DNA from: Microlunatus panaciterrae
Lineage (GTDB): Bacteria; Actinomycetota; Actinomycetes; Propionibacteriales; Propionibacteriaceae
Reading direction: 5' to 3'
NCBI RefSeq assembly: GCF_016907535.1
Contig: NZ_JAFBCF010000001.1
Location: forward strand, 3,720,001-3,784,000
DNA: 64,000 nt
The position numbers and the translations under genes were made by a program. Below, piece by piece: positions 20,522-28,536 of this stretch (positions are counted from its first letter, which is position 1; each line of letters opens with the position of its first letter). The notes below the pieces were generated by a model that made no database searches, had not been told where the DNA came from, and was given only the letters and a program-made list of their open reading frames with translations.

Positions 20522-21529
20522 GTGCGTTCCTCTCAGCTCTCCAAGACCCTGGTCTCCGTCGGCCTGGCTGCCTCGCTGCTGGTGCTGGGCGCCTGCTCCG
20601 ACAAGACCGACAAGGCGTCCACGCCCAGCACACCGGCAGCCAGTGCCAGCGCGTCAGCGTCGCCGTCGCCCAGTGCAGCCAAGGTGACGCCGTCGAGCAA
20701 CTTCGACAAGGTCACGGTGAAGGGCGACTTCGGCAAGCAGCCCAAGGTCACGGTGAAGAAGCCCTGGGCGATCGACAAGACCCGGACGAAGGTGCTGAAG
20801 GACTCCAACGGCGCCAAGATCAGGAAGGGCACCTCGGTGGAGGTGAACTACGTCGGGTTGAACGGCCGGACCGGAGTCGCGTTCGACGAGTCGTACAGCG
20901 CCGGCAAGCCGGTGGCGTTCTCGTTGGACCAGGTGGTGCCGGGCTTCGGCAAGGGTCTGGTCGGCCAGCGCCAGGGCAGCCGGGTGCTGATCGCGATGCC
21001 GGGCAAGGACGGGTATGACTCCCAGGGCGGCAACCCGCAGATCAACGTCCAGGTGGGCGACACGCTGATCTTCGTGGTCGACATCGTCGCTGTCACCCTG
21101 GACGGCCCGGAGGGCAAGAAGGTCGAGCCGAAGAAGGGTCTGCCGACGGTGACCGACGAGAAGGGCACACCGAAGGTGAGCATCCCCAAGGGTGATCCAC
21201 CGGCGAGCCTGCAGATCCAGCCGCTGATCAAGGGCACCGGGAAGAAGGTGGCGGCCTCGGACCAGATCACCTTCCGCTACCAGTGGCTGACCTGGAGTGA
21301 CGGCAAGGTCGTCGAGCAGAACTACGGTGCCGCCCCGGCCACCTACCCGCTGAACGGCCTGCTGCCCGGGATGCAGAAGGGTCTGGTGAACCAGACCGTC
21401 GGCAGCCGGGTGCTGCTGGTGGTGCCGCCGGCGGACGGCTATCCCGACGGCAACGAGAAGCCGAAGATCGGCAAGGGCGAGACGCTAGTCCTGGTCGTCG
21501 ACCTGCTGTTCGCCCAGCAGGGTCAGTAG
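20522..21529 (+). CDS. Lipoprotein with two FKBP-type peptidyl-prolyl isomerase domains
   Basis: A 335-aa exported lipoprotein. The signal peptide ends in the lipobox LVLGAC, with the acylated cysteine at about residue 25, followed by a Ser/Ala/Pro linker (residues 30-60). The first FKBP domain has RKGTSVEVNYVGLNGRTG and FSLDQVVPGFGKGLVGQ with GSRVLIAMPGKDGY. The second, weaker copy has DQITFRYQWLTWSDGKVV, LLPGMQKGLVNQTVGSR and LLVVPPADGYPDG. Such proteins catalyse or assist folding outside the membrane. The second domain lacks some aromatic active-site positions and may be a chaperone only. Its location after pafA is common in actinobacteria. Confidence 0.9.
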   Translation: MRSSQLSKTLVSVGLAASLLVLGACSDKTDKASTPSTPAASASASASPSPSAAKVTPSSNFDKVTVKGDFGKQPKVTVKKPWAIDKTRTKVLKDSNGAKIRKGTSVEVNYVGLNGRTGVAFDESYSAGKPVAFSLDQVVPGFGKGLVGQRQGSRVLIAMPGKDGYDSQGGNPQINVQVGDTLIFVVDIVAVTLDGPEGKKVEPKKGLPTVTDEKGTPKVSIPKGDPPASLQIQPLIKGTGKKVAASDQITFRYQWLTWSDGKVVEQNYGAAPATYPLNGLLPGMQKGLVNQTVGSRVLLVVPPADGYPDGNEKPKIGKGETLVLVVDLLFAQQGQ

Positions 21530-21653
21530 CCGGCTGGCTTGCCCGGTGCGCACCTTCCCTGCAAGAAAACGACCACCCGTCGGGTGAGGCGTTCCCGACC
21601 CAGGCTGGGCCGGTGCGGCGTGGGGTGATGAGTGGTCCGTTTCTGCCAGTGAC

Positions 21654-22790
21654 TTATTGGGCGGCCGGCACGTCGATCAGGGCAGCCGCGTGCCGGCCGG
21701 CCGCAGCCTGGGCCAGGAAGTAGGCCGGGTCGTCGTCCAGCCCACGACCCATGGTGGACAGCCGGACCGGCGAGGCGAGCAGGGCCCGGTCCAGACCGGT
21801 GAGACCGACGGGCACCAGCCGGTGTCGGCTGAGCCGGCCGGCTGCGGCGCTGACCTCGTCGGACATCTCGGCCACCTGCTCCAGCCCGGCGATGCCCTGC
21901 AACGAGGTGGCCTGGGCGAACTGCGGCAGCACGATGTCCGCTGCGGCGGTGGCGACCCGGCCGTACGCGGTCAGGCTGTGATGGGAGACGCCGCGGTGAC
22001 GCTCCCGCGGGTCGGCGCCGGAGATCCGCAGCGACCCGACCGGCCGCCCGCCGAGCACCGCCACGGCGTTGATCGCCTCGCCGCACGCCACCCCGGAGAA
22101 CCCCCAGCGGGTGCCGGTGCCGAGATTGCCGGGGCCCTGGGTGAGGACGACCAGGTCGGCATCGAGAGCCCAGCGGGCCGCGAGCAGGCCGGAGTGCACG
22201 TTGACCGCCTCCAGGTCGCCGCCGAACGCCTGGCCGACGGTCACGGTGGCCGCCAGCACGCCCGCCTCCTTGAGCTCGGCCACAGTCCTGGAGAACGCCA
22301 GCGGGAGCGCACCGTGGTCGCTCATCAGATACACCACCCGGGCCCCGGGCCGGTCGTGGTGGACGGCGGCCAGGATCGGTGCCAGCGCCGAGTGCAGGTC
22401 GGCGACCAGCACCGGCAGTCCGTCGATGTCGTCCGCTTCGGCGAGCAGGTCGTGGAAGGCTGAGCCCTGCTCGTCCGCCCCGGCCACCATCGCCTGCAAC
22501 GGCAGATAGCGCGCCTTCACCAGGTGCCCCGCCGGCGCCGGCGGCTGACCCTTCAGGTGACCGTCCGGGGCGAGGACGGCGATCACCAACGCGTAACCGC
22601 CGGTGCCCAGGCCGCGTTCCAGTGCAGCGACGTTGAGCAGCAGTCGGTCGCCCGGCTCCGGCACCGCCATCAGCGAGGTGTACGCCAGCGCCCGGCAGTC
22701 GGTCCCGTCGTCACGGCGAGCGGTCAGCTCCACGGCCCCGGCCCAGCTACGGCTGATCTCGGCCACGGTGGCCTCCGCCCAGATGATCAC
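21654..22790 (-). CDS. DUF3866 family protein
   Basis: A 378-aa actinobacterial protein of unknown function, usually found near pafBC. Visible features include VVYLMSDHGALPLAFSRTV, the segment VVLTQGPGNLGTGTRWGFSG and VSHHSLTAYGRVATAAADIV. The glycine-rich GPGNLGTGT region could bind a phosphate group, but no catalytic family is recognised. The GTG start at 22,790 overlaps the gluQ stop, so it is the second gene of a minus-strand pair. The 124 bp between its stop and the convergent FKBP gene shows nothing clear. Confidence 0.8.
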   Translation of the reverse strand: MIIWAEATVAEISRSWAGAVELTARRDDGTDCRALAYTSLMAVPEPGDRLLLNVAALERGLGTGGYALVIAVLAPDGHLKGQPPAPAGHLVKARYLPLQAMVAGADEQGSAFHDLLAEADDIDGLPVLVADLHSALAPILAAVHHDRPGARVVYLMSDHGALPLAFSRTVAELKEAGVLAATVTVGQAFGGDLEAVNVHSGLLAARWALDADLVVLTQGPGNLGTGTRWGFSGVACGEAINAVAVLGGRPVGSLRISGADPRERHRGVSHHSLTAYGRVATAAADIVLPQFAQATSLQGIAGLEQVAEMSDEVSAAAGRLSRHRLVPVGLTGLDRALLASPVRLSTMGRGLDDDPAYFLAQAAAGRHAAALIDVPAAQ

Positions 22791-23713
22791 GCCCTGAGGC
22801 TACCGGCCGGACTGCCCGGGACGGCCCACGGCCGCCGGGGGAGGGCGGCGGGGTCGAAGCGCTCCAGCAGCAGCGCCGGCGTGACCCGTTCGGTGGGTCC
22901 AGCCAGGTCCAGCGACACCGCGATCAGGGTGAGCACCTCGCCGGCGCTGACGCCCTGTCTGGCCAACCGGGCCAGCGTGACCGCGCCGTCGCGCTTGGCC
23001 AGCCGCTGCCCGGAGGCGTTCACCGCCAGCGGCACATGGGCGTACATCGGCGCGGGAACGCCGAGCAGCGCGGCCAGATAGGCCTGTCCGGGAGCCGAGG
23101 AGAGCAGGTCGTCCCCGCGGACAACCTGGTCGACGCCCATCGCGGCGTCGTCGACGACGACAGCAAGGTTGTAGGACCAGACGCCGTCGTTGCGGCGCAG
23201 TACGAAGTCGTCCACCATCCGGGTGACCTCACCGTGCAGCAGGTCCTGAACGGTCTCACTGGCGCCGCCGGCGCGTAACCGCAGGGCGGGACGGCGACCC
23301 TCGGCGAGCCGGTCGGCCCGTTGTTCGTTGCTCAGGTCCCGACAGGTGCCCGGGTAGGTCCGGAGCGAGCCGGGCTGACGATGAGGAGCGGAGGGGGCCT
23401 CGGCGATCTCGCGGCGGCTGCAGTAGCACTCGTAGGTGCGCCCGGCCAGCCGATCGACGGCCTCGGCATAGCTCGCCCACCGGTCGGACTGGGTCTGTGG
23501 TTCGCCGTCGAAGTCGAGGCCCAGGGCGGTCAGGTCCGCCAGTTGGCGATCGGCGTGGGCCCGGTCCGACCGCTCCGGGTCGAGGTCCTCGAACCGGAGC
23601 AGGAACCGGCGGCCGGTGGAGCGGGCGAACAGCCAGGCGAGCAGCGCTGTGCGCAGGTTGCCCAGGTGCAGCTCGCCGGTCGGACTGGGTGCGTATCGTC
23701 CGGCGCCGTTCAC
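22787..23713 (-). CDS. gluQ: Glutamyl-Q tRNA(Asp) synthetase
   Basis: GluQ attaches glutamate to queuosine in the anticodon of tRNA(Asp). It is a shortened glutamyl-tRNA synthetase without the anticodon-binding half: RYAPSPTGELHLGNLRTALL carries the HIGH-type motif, the zinc ligands lie in YECYCSRR and YPGTCRDL, and the KMSKS-type loop is QRLAKRDGAVTL. The 308-aa length fits GluQ and contrasts with the 502-aa gltX at 50,582. GTG 23713 is chosen because AAGGAG (minus strand, 23,724-23,729) is ten bases upstream; an ATG at 23,758 would overlap the putative regulatory box. Confidence 0.92.
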   Translation of the reverse strand: MNGAGRYAPSPTGELHLGNLRTALLAWLFARSTGRRFLLRFEDLDPERSDRAHADRQLADLTALGLDFDGEPQTQSDRWASYAEAVDRLAGRTYECYCSRREIAEAPSAPHRQPGSLRTYPGTCRDLSNEQRADRLAEGRRPALRLRAGGASETVQDLLHGEVTRMVDDFVLRRNDGVWSYNLAVVVDDAAMGVDQVVRGDDLLSSAPGQAYLAALLGVPAPMYAHVPLAVNASGQRLAKRDGAVTLARLARQGVSAGEVLTLIAVSLDLAGPTERVTPALLLERFDPAALPRRPWAVPGSPAGSLRA

Positions 23714-23757
23714 GATCTTCGTTCTCCTTGGCTGATAACGTTCCACTGAACCCGTCA

Positions 23758-23773
23758 TCGAACATACGTTTGG
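23758..23773. promoter_or_regulatory. Possible LexA (SOS) box between gluQ and pafB
   Basis: TCGAACATACGTTTGG matches the actinobacterial LexA site TCGAAC-N4-GTTCGA perfectly in the left half and 4 of 6 in the right. It lies 34 bp before pafB in the only divergent promoter region available to both gluQ and pafB. Confidence 0.4.
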
Positions 23774-23806
23774 CCCCATCCGGAAATTCAGGAAGCGAAG
23801 CTCAGC

Positions 23807-24823
23807 ATGGCACCCCGCAAGACCGAGCGGATCCTCAACCTCACCATCTGCCTGTTGGTGACGGGCGGAAAGTTCGTGCCGAAGAGTCGCATTCGCGAGG
23901 CCGTCGAGGGCTACCACGACCTGACCGACGCCGCGTTCGAGCGTACCTTCGAGCGGGACAAGGACGAGCTGCGCAGTCTGGGAGTGCCGATCGAGGTCGG
24001 GGGCTTTGATGCGTTCTTCGACGACGAGGCCGGCTATCGGATCCTGCCGTCGGAGTTCGAGCTGCCCCCCATCGACCTGGACGCCGAGGAGGCGGCCGTG
24101 GTCGGCGTCGCAGCACGGGTCTGGCAGCACGCGAGCATGGCCGAGTCGACCCGGAGTGCCATCGCCAAGCTGCGTGCGGCCGGCGTCGAGCCGGACGCCT
24201 CGCACCTCACCACACTGGAGCCGTCGGTGTCGGCGACCGAGCCGGCGTTCGAACCGCTCTGGACTGCGGTGATCGAGCGCACCCGGATGTCGTTCACCTA
24301 CCGGGGAGGGCAGAAGCGCACCCTCGAGCCGTGGGGGATCACCTCGTCCAAGGGACGCTGGTATGTGATCGGCCGCGACGTCGACCGGGACGCGACCCGG
24401 ATGTTCAAGCTGTCCCGGATCGTCGACCTGCCGAAGCGGGCCTCGAAGGCCGGTGCGTTCGAGGTCCCGGACGATCTGGATCTGCGTTCACTGGCGCGGG
24501 CCTTGGGGCCGGATGAGCCCACCGCAGCAGCCATCCTGGCGATCCGCACCGGGAAGGCGCCGAGCCTGCGGCGCCGGGGCAGCGCCGTCGAGCCCGCGAA
24601 CCGAGGCGGTGTCGACCGAGGAAGGGGCGAGCTGAGCGGATTCGAGGTGGTCAGCGTCGGCTACAGCGATGCCAGGACCTTCGCCGAGGAGGTCGCCCGC
24701 TACGCGGCCGATGTGGTGGTGATCGAACCGCCCGAGCTCCGTGAGGGTGTGATCCGCCAGCTGCGCTCGGTGGTCGACGCCGCCCGTGCTGCGCAGCCCG
24801 CCGGATCGCAGGGGGCCCGATGA
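23807..24823 (+). CDS. pafB: PafB, WYL-domain transcriptional regulator
   Basis: PafB and PafC form a heterodimeric activator of DNA-damage genes independent of LexA. The 338-aa protein has an N-terminal winged helix (KTERILNLTICLLVTGGKF, with LTDAAFERTFERDKDELRSL), then a WYL domain with RMSFTYRGG and WGITSSKGRWYVIGRDVDRD, and a C-terminal WCX-like extension. ATG 23807 is the first in-frame start after the divergent region. The stop overlaps the pafC ATG (ATGA), so the subunits are co-translated. A possible LexA box lies 34 bp upstream. Confidence 0.94.
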   Translation: MAPRKTERILNLTICLLVTGGKFVPKSRIREAVEGYHDLTDAAFERTFERDKDELRSLGVPIEVGGFDAFFDDEAGYRILPSEFELPPIDLDAEEAAVVGVAARVWQHASMAESTRSAIAKLRAAGVEPDASHLTTLEPSVSATEPAFEPLWTAVIERTRMSFTYRGGQKRTLEPWGITSSKGRWYVIGRDVDRDATRMFKLSRIVDLPKRASKAGAFEVPDDLDLRSLARALGPDEPTAAAILAIRTGKAPSLRRRGSAVEPANRGGVDRGRGELSGFEVVSVGYSDARTFAEEVARYAADVVVIEPPELREGVIRQLRSVVDAARAAQPAGSQGAR

Positions 24824-25791
24824 CCTCACAGTCCCAGGTGCGCCGGCTGCTTAGCCTCGTGCCCTACCTGACCGAGCACGACGGCGCCTCGATGTCGGAG
24901 GTGGCCAAGGCCTTCGGCATCTCCGAGAAGACCCTGCGCGAGGACCTCAACGTGCTGTGGATGTGCGGCATGCCGGGCCTCACCCCCGGTGACCTGATCG
25001 ACATCGACATGGACGCCGTGGAGGGGGAGGGCGTCATCCATCTCAGCAACGCCGACTACCTCACCCGCCCACTGCGGCTGTCGGCCGACGAGGCGCTGGC
25101 GTTGGTGCTGGCGTTGCGCACGTTGCGGGAAGTGGCCAGCCCCGGCGACCGGGCGGCGATCGACCGGGCTCTGGTCAAGCTCAGCGCCGCGGCCGGCAAC
25201 CTCGCGGCGGCCGACCAGGCCTCGGTCAGTGTCACCGCGGCCCGAGACGAGATCACCGAGCGGGTGAATCGGGGACTGCGGGAGGGGCGTCGGCTCGATC
25301 TGACGTACGACGTGGCGAGCAGGGCCGAGACCACCCGGCGGATGGTCGACCCGCTGCGGGTCTTCGTCCTGGAAGGCTACGGCTACCTGGAGGCCTGGTG
25401 CTACTCCGCACACGGCCTGCGCACCTTCCGGCTGGACCGGATCGCTGCTGTCGACATCACCGACACGCCGACCGAACCGCATCAGGTCCAGCTCAAGGAC
25501 CTGTCCACAGGATGGTTCGACGCGCTCAAGGATGCCCCGCTGGTCACCTTGGCGCTCAAGCCCGGGTCCACCTGGGTGGCCGAGTATTACCCGACCGAGC
25601 AGGCGACGCCGGACGGCGCCGGCGGCCTGACCGTCTCTCTGCACGTCACCGACCCCGCCTGGTTGCGCGGACTGCTGCTCAGGCTCGGCGATGGAGCCCG
25701 GGTGCTTGCACCTGAGGGTGCTGGGGACTCGGCGGTGGAGGCTGCCGAAGAGGCGCTGGCGCAGTACGCCGTGCTGTTCGACGGCCGGTAG
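24820..25791 (+). CDS. pafC: PafC, WYL-domain transcriptional regulator
   Basis: Partner of PafB (323 aa). The N-terminal helix-turn-helix reads VRRLLSLVPYLTEHDGASM and VAKAFGISEKTLREDLNVLW. The WYL domain includes GRRLDLTYDV and VFVLEGYGYLEAWCYSAHGL followed by RTFRLDRIAAVDI, and the C-terminal WCX domain ends the protein. The WYL domain is thought to sense a ligand released by DNA damage. The ATG overlaps the pafB stop. As in mycobacteria, pafBC is followed by tatA and tatC, here with a small membrane gene between. Confidence 0.94.
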   Translation: MTSQSQVRRLLSLVPYLTEHDGASMSEVAKAFGISEKTLREDLNVLWMCGMPGLTPGDLIDIDMDAVEGEGVIHLSNADYLTRPLRLSADEALALVLALRTLREVASPGDRAAIDRALVKLSAAAGNLAAADQASVSVTAARDEITERVNRGLREGRRLDLTYDVASRAETTRRMVDPLRVFVLEGYGYLEAWCYSAHGLRTFRLDRIAAVDITDTPTEPHQVQLKDLSTGWFDALKDAPLVTLALKPGSTWVAEYYPTEQATPDGAGGLTVSLHVTDPAWLRGLLLRLGDGARVLAPEGAGDSAVEAAEEALAQYAVLFDGR

Positions 25792-25826
25792 TACGCGGGC
25801 GGTGGATGACGGCAGCCGGACGCAGG

Positions 25827-25832
25827 TAGGCT
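25827..25832 (+). promoter_or_regulatory. -10 element (TAGGCT) of the small membrane protein gene
   Basis: TAGGCT ends six bases before GTG 25839 with no ribosome site, the leaderless layout seen repeatedly in this window. Confidence 0.45.
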
Positions 25833-25838
25833 GCGCGG

Positions 25839-26078
25839 GTGATGTGGGTCTTTATCTTCTGCGGGATCGCCCTGGCCGGTCTGGTGATGGTGATCTGCTA
25901 TGCGGTGTGGCTCGCGCACAAGGCGTCCGATCTGTTCTCCGAGGTCACGGTGCTGGCCGAGCGCGGCGGCCAGCTGGCCGACCTGCTGGCCCAGATCGAG
26001 ATGCCGGAGGATCACTCCCTGGCCGGCGTTTCCCAGCCCGACCATGGACGTGGATCGGTTGTCGACGACGTAGGATGA
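25839..26078 (+). CDS. Small single-pass membrane protein
   Basis: 79 aa with one N-terminal membrane helix (FIFCGIALAGLVMVICYAVWL) followed by a short amphipathic segment with SDLFSEVTVLAERGGQLADL and an acidic tail. I do not recognise a named family. Equivalent small membrane genes sit between pafC and tatA in several actinobacteria, which is the best support for its being real. Start is GTG 25839 (leaderless) or ATG 25842. The 3' end contains the probable -10 of tatA. Confidence 0.6.
   Translation: MMWVFIFCGIALAGLVMVICYAVWLAHKASDLFSEVTVLAERGGQLADLLAQIEMPEDHSLAGVSQPDHGRGSVVDDVG
26071..26076 (+). promoter_or_regulatory. -10 element (TAGGAT) of tatA-tatC
   Basis: TAGGAT overlaps the end of the upstream ORF and would start transcription near 26,083, giving a 35-nt leader with GAGGAAA just before tatA. 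Confidence 0.4.
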
Positions 26079-26117
26079 GAGCAGCGTGGCGATCGTCACG
26101 CTGGAAATGAGGAAACT

Positions 26118-26429
26118 ATGACTCCGCTGGCCATGTTTGGACTTGGCGTGCCCGAACTCTTGATCATTCTCGCCGTGGTGCTGCTGCTCTTCGGTGGTTC
26201 CCGACTGGCCGGCCTGGGCAAGAGCACCGGCCGAGCCCTGAAGGAGTTCAAGGAGGAGACCAAGGGCCTCACCAAGGAGCAGAACGACCAGACCGTGACC
26301 GACGGTCGGCCTGCTGAAACCCGGGAGACCCGCCAGGTCAAGGGTGAGCCGATCGACGCCGAATGGGTCGAGGGTCCCCAGACCAAGGCGCAGGACCCCT
26401 CCACGAGCGACGTCCGCAAAGACGTCTGA
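26118..26429 (+). CDS. tatA: Sec-independent translocase protein TatA
   Basis: TatA forms the variable pore of the twin-arginine export system. The 103-aa protein has the short membrane helix PELLIILAVVLLLFGGSRL, the FG hinge and the amphipathic helix KSTGRALKEFKEETKGL, followed by a disordered charged tail. ATG 26118 has GAGGAA five bases upstream. tatC follows after 16 bp, so both components are made together; a tatB is not present in this cluster and is typically encoded elsewhere in actinobacteria. Confidence 0.94.
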   Translation: MTPLAMFGLGVPELLIILAVVLLLFGGSRLAGLGKSTGRALKEFKEETKGLTKEQNDQTVTDGRPAETRETRQVKGEPIDAEWVEGPQTKAQDPSTSDVRKDV

Positions 26430-26445
26430 GTAGCCCTTCCATTCC

Positions 26446-27456
26446 GTGCCTCTGACACTGAGGGGGCGGCCGATCCACTTCAGTCTGAAGTGGCTCAAGC
26501 CGCCGCCGCTGCCGCCCGACGGCAATATGACGCTGTTCGAGCATCTGCGCGAACTGCGCTATCGGCTGGTCGTCGCCTCGCTCGCCATCCTGGTCGGCAC
26601 CATCATCGGCTTCGTCTTCTACGAGTGGCTGTTCCAACTGCTGCTGGAGCCGTACAGCACCGCCATTGCGCTGATCAAGGAGAAGCGACCGGACATCAAC
26701 GCCTCGATCGTCATCGGCAGCGTGTCCAAACCGTTCACCCTCTCCCTGAAGGTGTCACTGATCGCCGGTCTGGTGCTGTCCGGGCCGGTCTGGCTCTACC
26801 AGCTGTGGGCGTTCATCGTCCCTGGCCTGCTGGCCAAGGAGAAGAAGTGGACGCTGATCTTCGTCGGCATCGCCAGCCCGCTGTTCGCCGCTGGCATCGC
26901 GCTGGGCTACTACGTGATGCCCAAGGGCATCGCGGTGATGATCGGCTTCACCCCGGCCGGCGCTGCGATCACGAACCTGCAGGACGTGTCGGAGTTCCTG
27001 ACCTTCCTGATCCGCGTGATGCTCGTGTTCGGCCTGGCCTTCGAGATCCCGCTGTTCGTGCTGATGCTCAACATCATGGGCGTCGTCAAGGCGGTGCAAC
27101 TGTCCAAGTACCGCTCCTACGTCATCTTCGGCGTGTTCGTCTTCGCGGCCGTGGCCACGCCGTCGGTGGACCCGGTGTCGATGCTGCTGCTGGCCTTACC
27201 GATGACGGTGCTGTTCATCCTGAGCGAGGTGATCGCGCACATCCTGGACCGGCGCAAGGCCCGCCGCGCGGTCGACTCCGACGGTGAGCTGGTGCTGCGC
27301 GGCAGTGTGGACGACGACGTCGCTCTGCAGAAGCTGTCCGAGAGCGATGACACCCAGGTCAACGGCAATTCCAGCGCCAAGGTGAATGGGGCCGCCGCCG
27401 GCGACAGCATGGCCGACGCGATGGGGTTCAAGAAGAAGATCGACGAGCAGGGCTGA
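26446..27456 (+). CDS. tatC: Sec-independent translocase protein TatC
   Basis: TatC is the receptor for twin-arginine signal peptides. The 336-aa protein has six membrane helices; the N-terminal MTLFEHLRELRYRLVVA contains the signal-recognition glutamate segment, and the first periplasmic loop and the conserved VWLYQLWAFIVPGL follow. The last 75 residues form a polar cytoplasmic tail rich in S, D and N, longer than in E. coli but common in actinobacteria. GTG 26446 is used; the ATG at residue 28 of this frame (26,527) would be closer to the E. coli start and is an alternative. Confidence 0.95.
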   Translation: MPLTLRGRPIHFSLKWLKPPPLPPDGNMTLFEHLRELRYRLVVASLAILVGTIIGFVFYEWLFQLLLEPYSTAIALIKEKRPDINASIVIGSVSKPFTLSLKVSLIAGLVLSGPVWLYQLWAFIVPGLLAKEKKWTLIFVGIASPLFAAGIALGYYVMPKGIAVMIGFTPAGAAITNLQDVSEFLTFLIRVMLVFGLAFEIPLFVLMLNIMGVVKAVQLSKYRSYVIFGVFVFAAVATPSVDPVSMLLLALPMTVLFILSEVIAHILDRRKARRAVDSDGELVLRGSVDDDVALQKLSESDDTQVNGNSSAKVNGAAAGDSMADAMGFKKKIDEQG

Positions 27457-27537
27457 GGGTGGGTCCATCCGGCCCCGATCGGCCGATGAAGAGGGGACGA
27501 CCGGCGAGCGAGTCTGATCGGTGAGCGGGACCGATCG

Positions 27538-28458
27538 GTGAAGATCCAGCTCGTGGTCAACCCCTCCGCCGGCAAGGGGCGTGCACAGGCCCTCCTCCCG
27601 CAGGTCGCAGCGATCCTGCGCGACTCCGGCCATCAGGTGGGGATTCTGCTCAGCCGGGACTTCGACGAGGCTAGGCAGATGACCCGCGAGGTCGCCGAGG
27701 CGGGCGAGGACGTGCTGGCGGTGATGGGCGGCGACGGGATCATGCATCTCGGCATCAACGCCTGCGCCGGGCATCCCTCGACCGCTCTCGGGCTGATCCC
27801 GGCCGGGACCGGTAACGACCTGGCCCGCGGGGTCGGGCTTGACCCGCGCGACCCGGTCGCCGCGGCGAGGGTGATCGCCGCCGGCCGGAGCAGACGCATC
27901 GACCTGGCCCAGGTGGCGGACCGCTTCATCGGCACCGTCGTCGCGACCGGCTTCGACGCCCTGGTGAACCGCAGGGCCAACCAGATGCCCTGGCCGAAGG
28001 GCTCACTGCGCTACCCGCTGGCCACCCTGGCCGAGCTGCGGGTGTTCTCGCCGCTGTCGTACCGACTGGTGATCGACGACACGGTGCGTGAACTGGAGGC
28101 CATGCTGGTCGCTGTCGGCAACACCAGCTGCTACGGGGGCGGGATGCAGATCTGTCCCCGGGCCGATCCGACCGACGGGTTGCTGGACGTCACCATCATC
28201 CACCCGGTCGGCAGGCTGAAGCTGCTCAGGTTGCTGCCGTCGATGTACTCCGGCCGGTTCGCCAGGGATGCCTGCGTTGAGCAGTTGCGGGCGCGTCAGG
28301 TCCGGGTGGAGGGGCCGGGGCTGGTCGGGTTCGGTGACGGCGAGCTGATCGGGGCCGCGCCGCTGACGGTCACGTCGGTGCCGGCGGCGATCACGGTGCT
28401 GGTGCCTGACACCTCTGGCACCCCCTTGCCGGGTGTGCCGCACTGGGGCCCGCCGTAG
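27538..28458 (+). CDS. Diacylglycerol/lipid kinase family protein
   Basis: A 306-aa DagK/YegS-type kinase. The catalytic domain shows VVNPSAGKGRA near the N-terminus, the VMGGDGIMHLGIN nucleotide loop and LGLIPAGTGNDLARG, all diagnostic; the second domain has NTSCYGGGMQICPRADPTDG and ends GDGELIG. These enzymes phosphorylate diacylglycerol or related lipids for phospholipid and phosphatidylinositol mannoside metabolism. GTG 27538 is the start; the 81 bp upstream carries several GATCGG repeats and no obvious promoter. It may be co-transcribed with tatC. Confidence 0.9.
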   Translation: MKIQLVVNPSAGKGRAQALLPQVAAILRDSGHQVGILLSRDFDEARQMTREVAEAGEDVLAVMGGDGIMHLGINACAGHPSTALGLIPAGTGNDLARGVGLDPRDPVAAARVIAAGRSRRIDLAQVADRFIGTVVATGFDALVNRRANQMPWPKGSLRYPLATLAELRVFSPLSYRLVIDDTVRELEAMLVAVGNTSCYGGGMQICPRADPTDGLLDVTIIHPVGRLKLLRLLPSMYSGRFARDACVEQLRARQVRVEGPGLVGFGDGELIGAAPLTVTSVPAAITVLVPDTSGTPLPGVPHWGPP

Positions 28459-28536
28459 TGGGGCCCTGCCAGGTCGGGGCCGGACCGCTCCCATCTGCAC
28501 GCTCGGGCGTGGGTGGCTAGTACGTTGGCAGACGTT

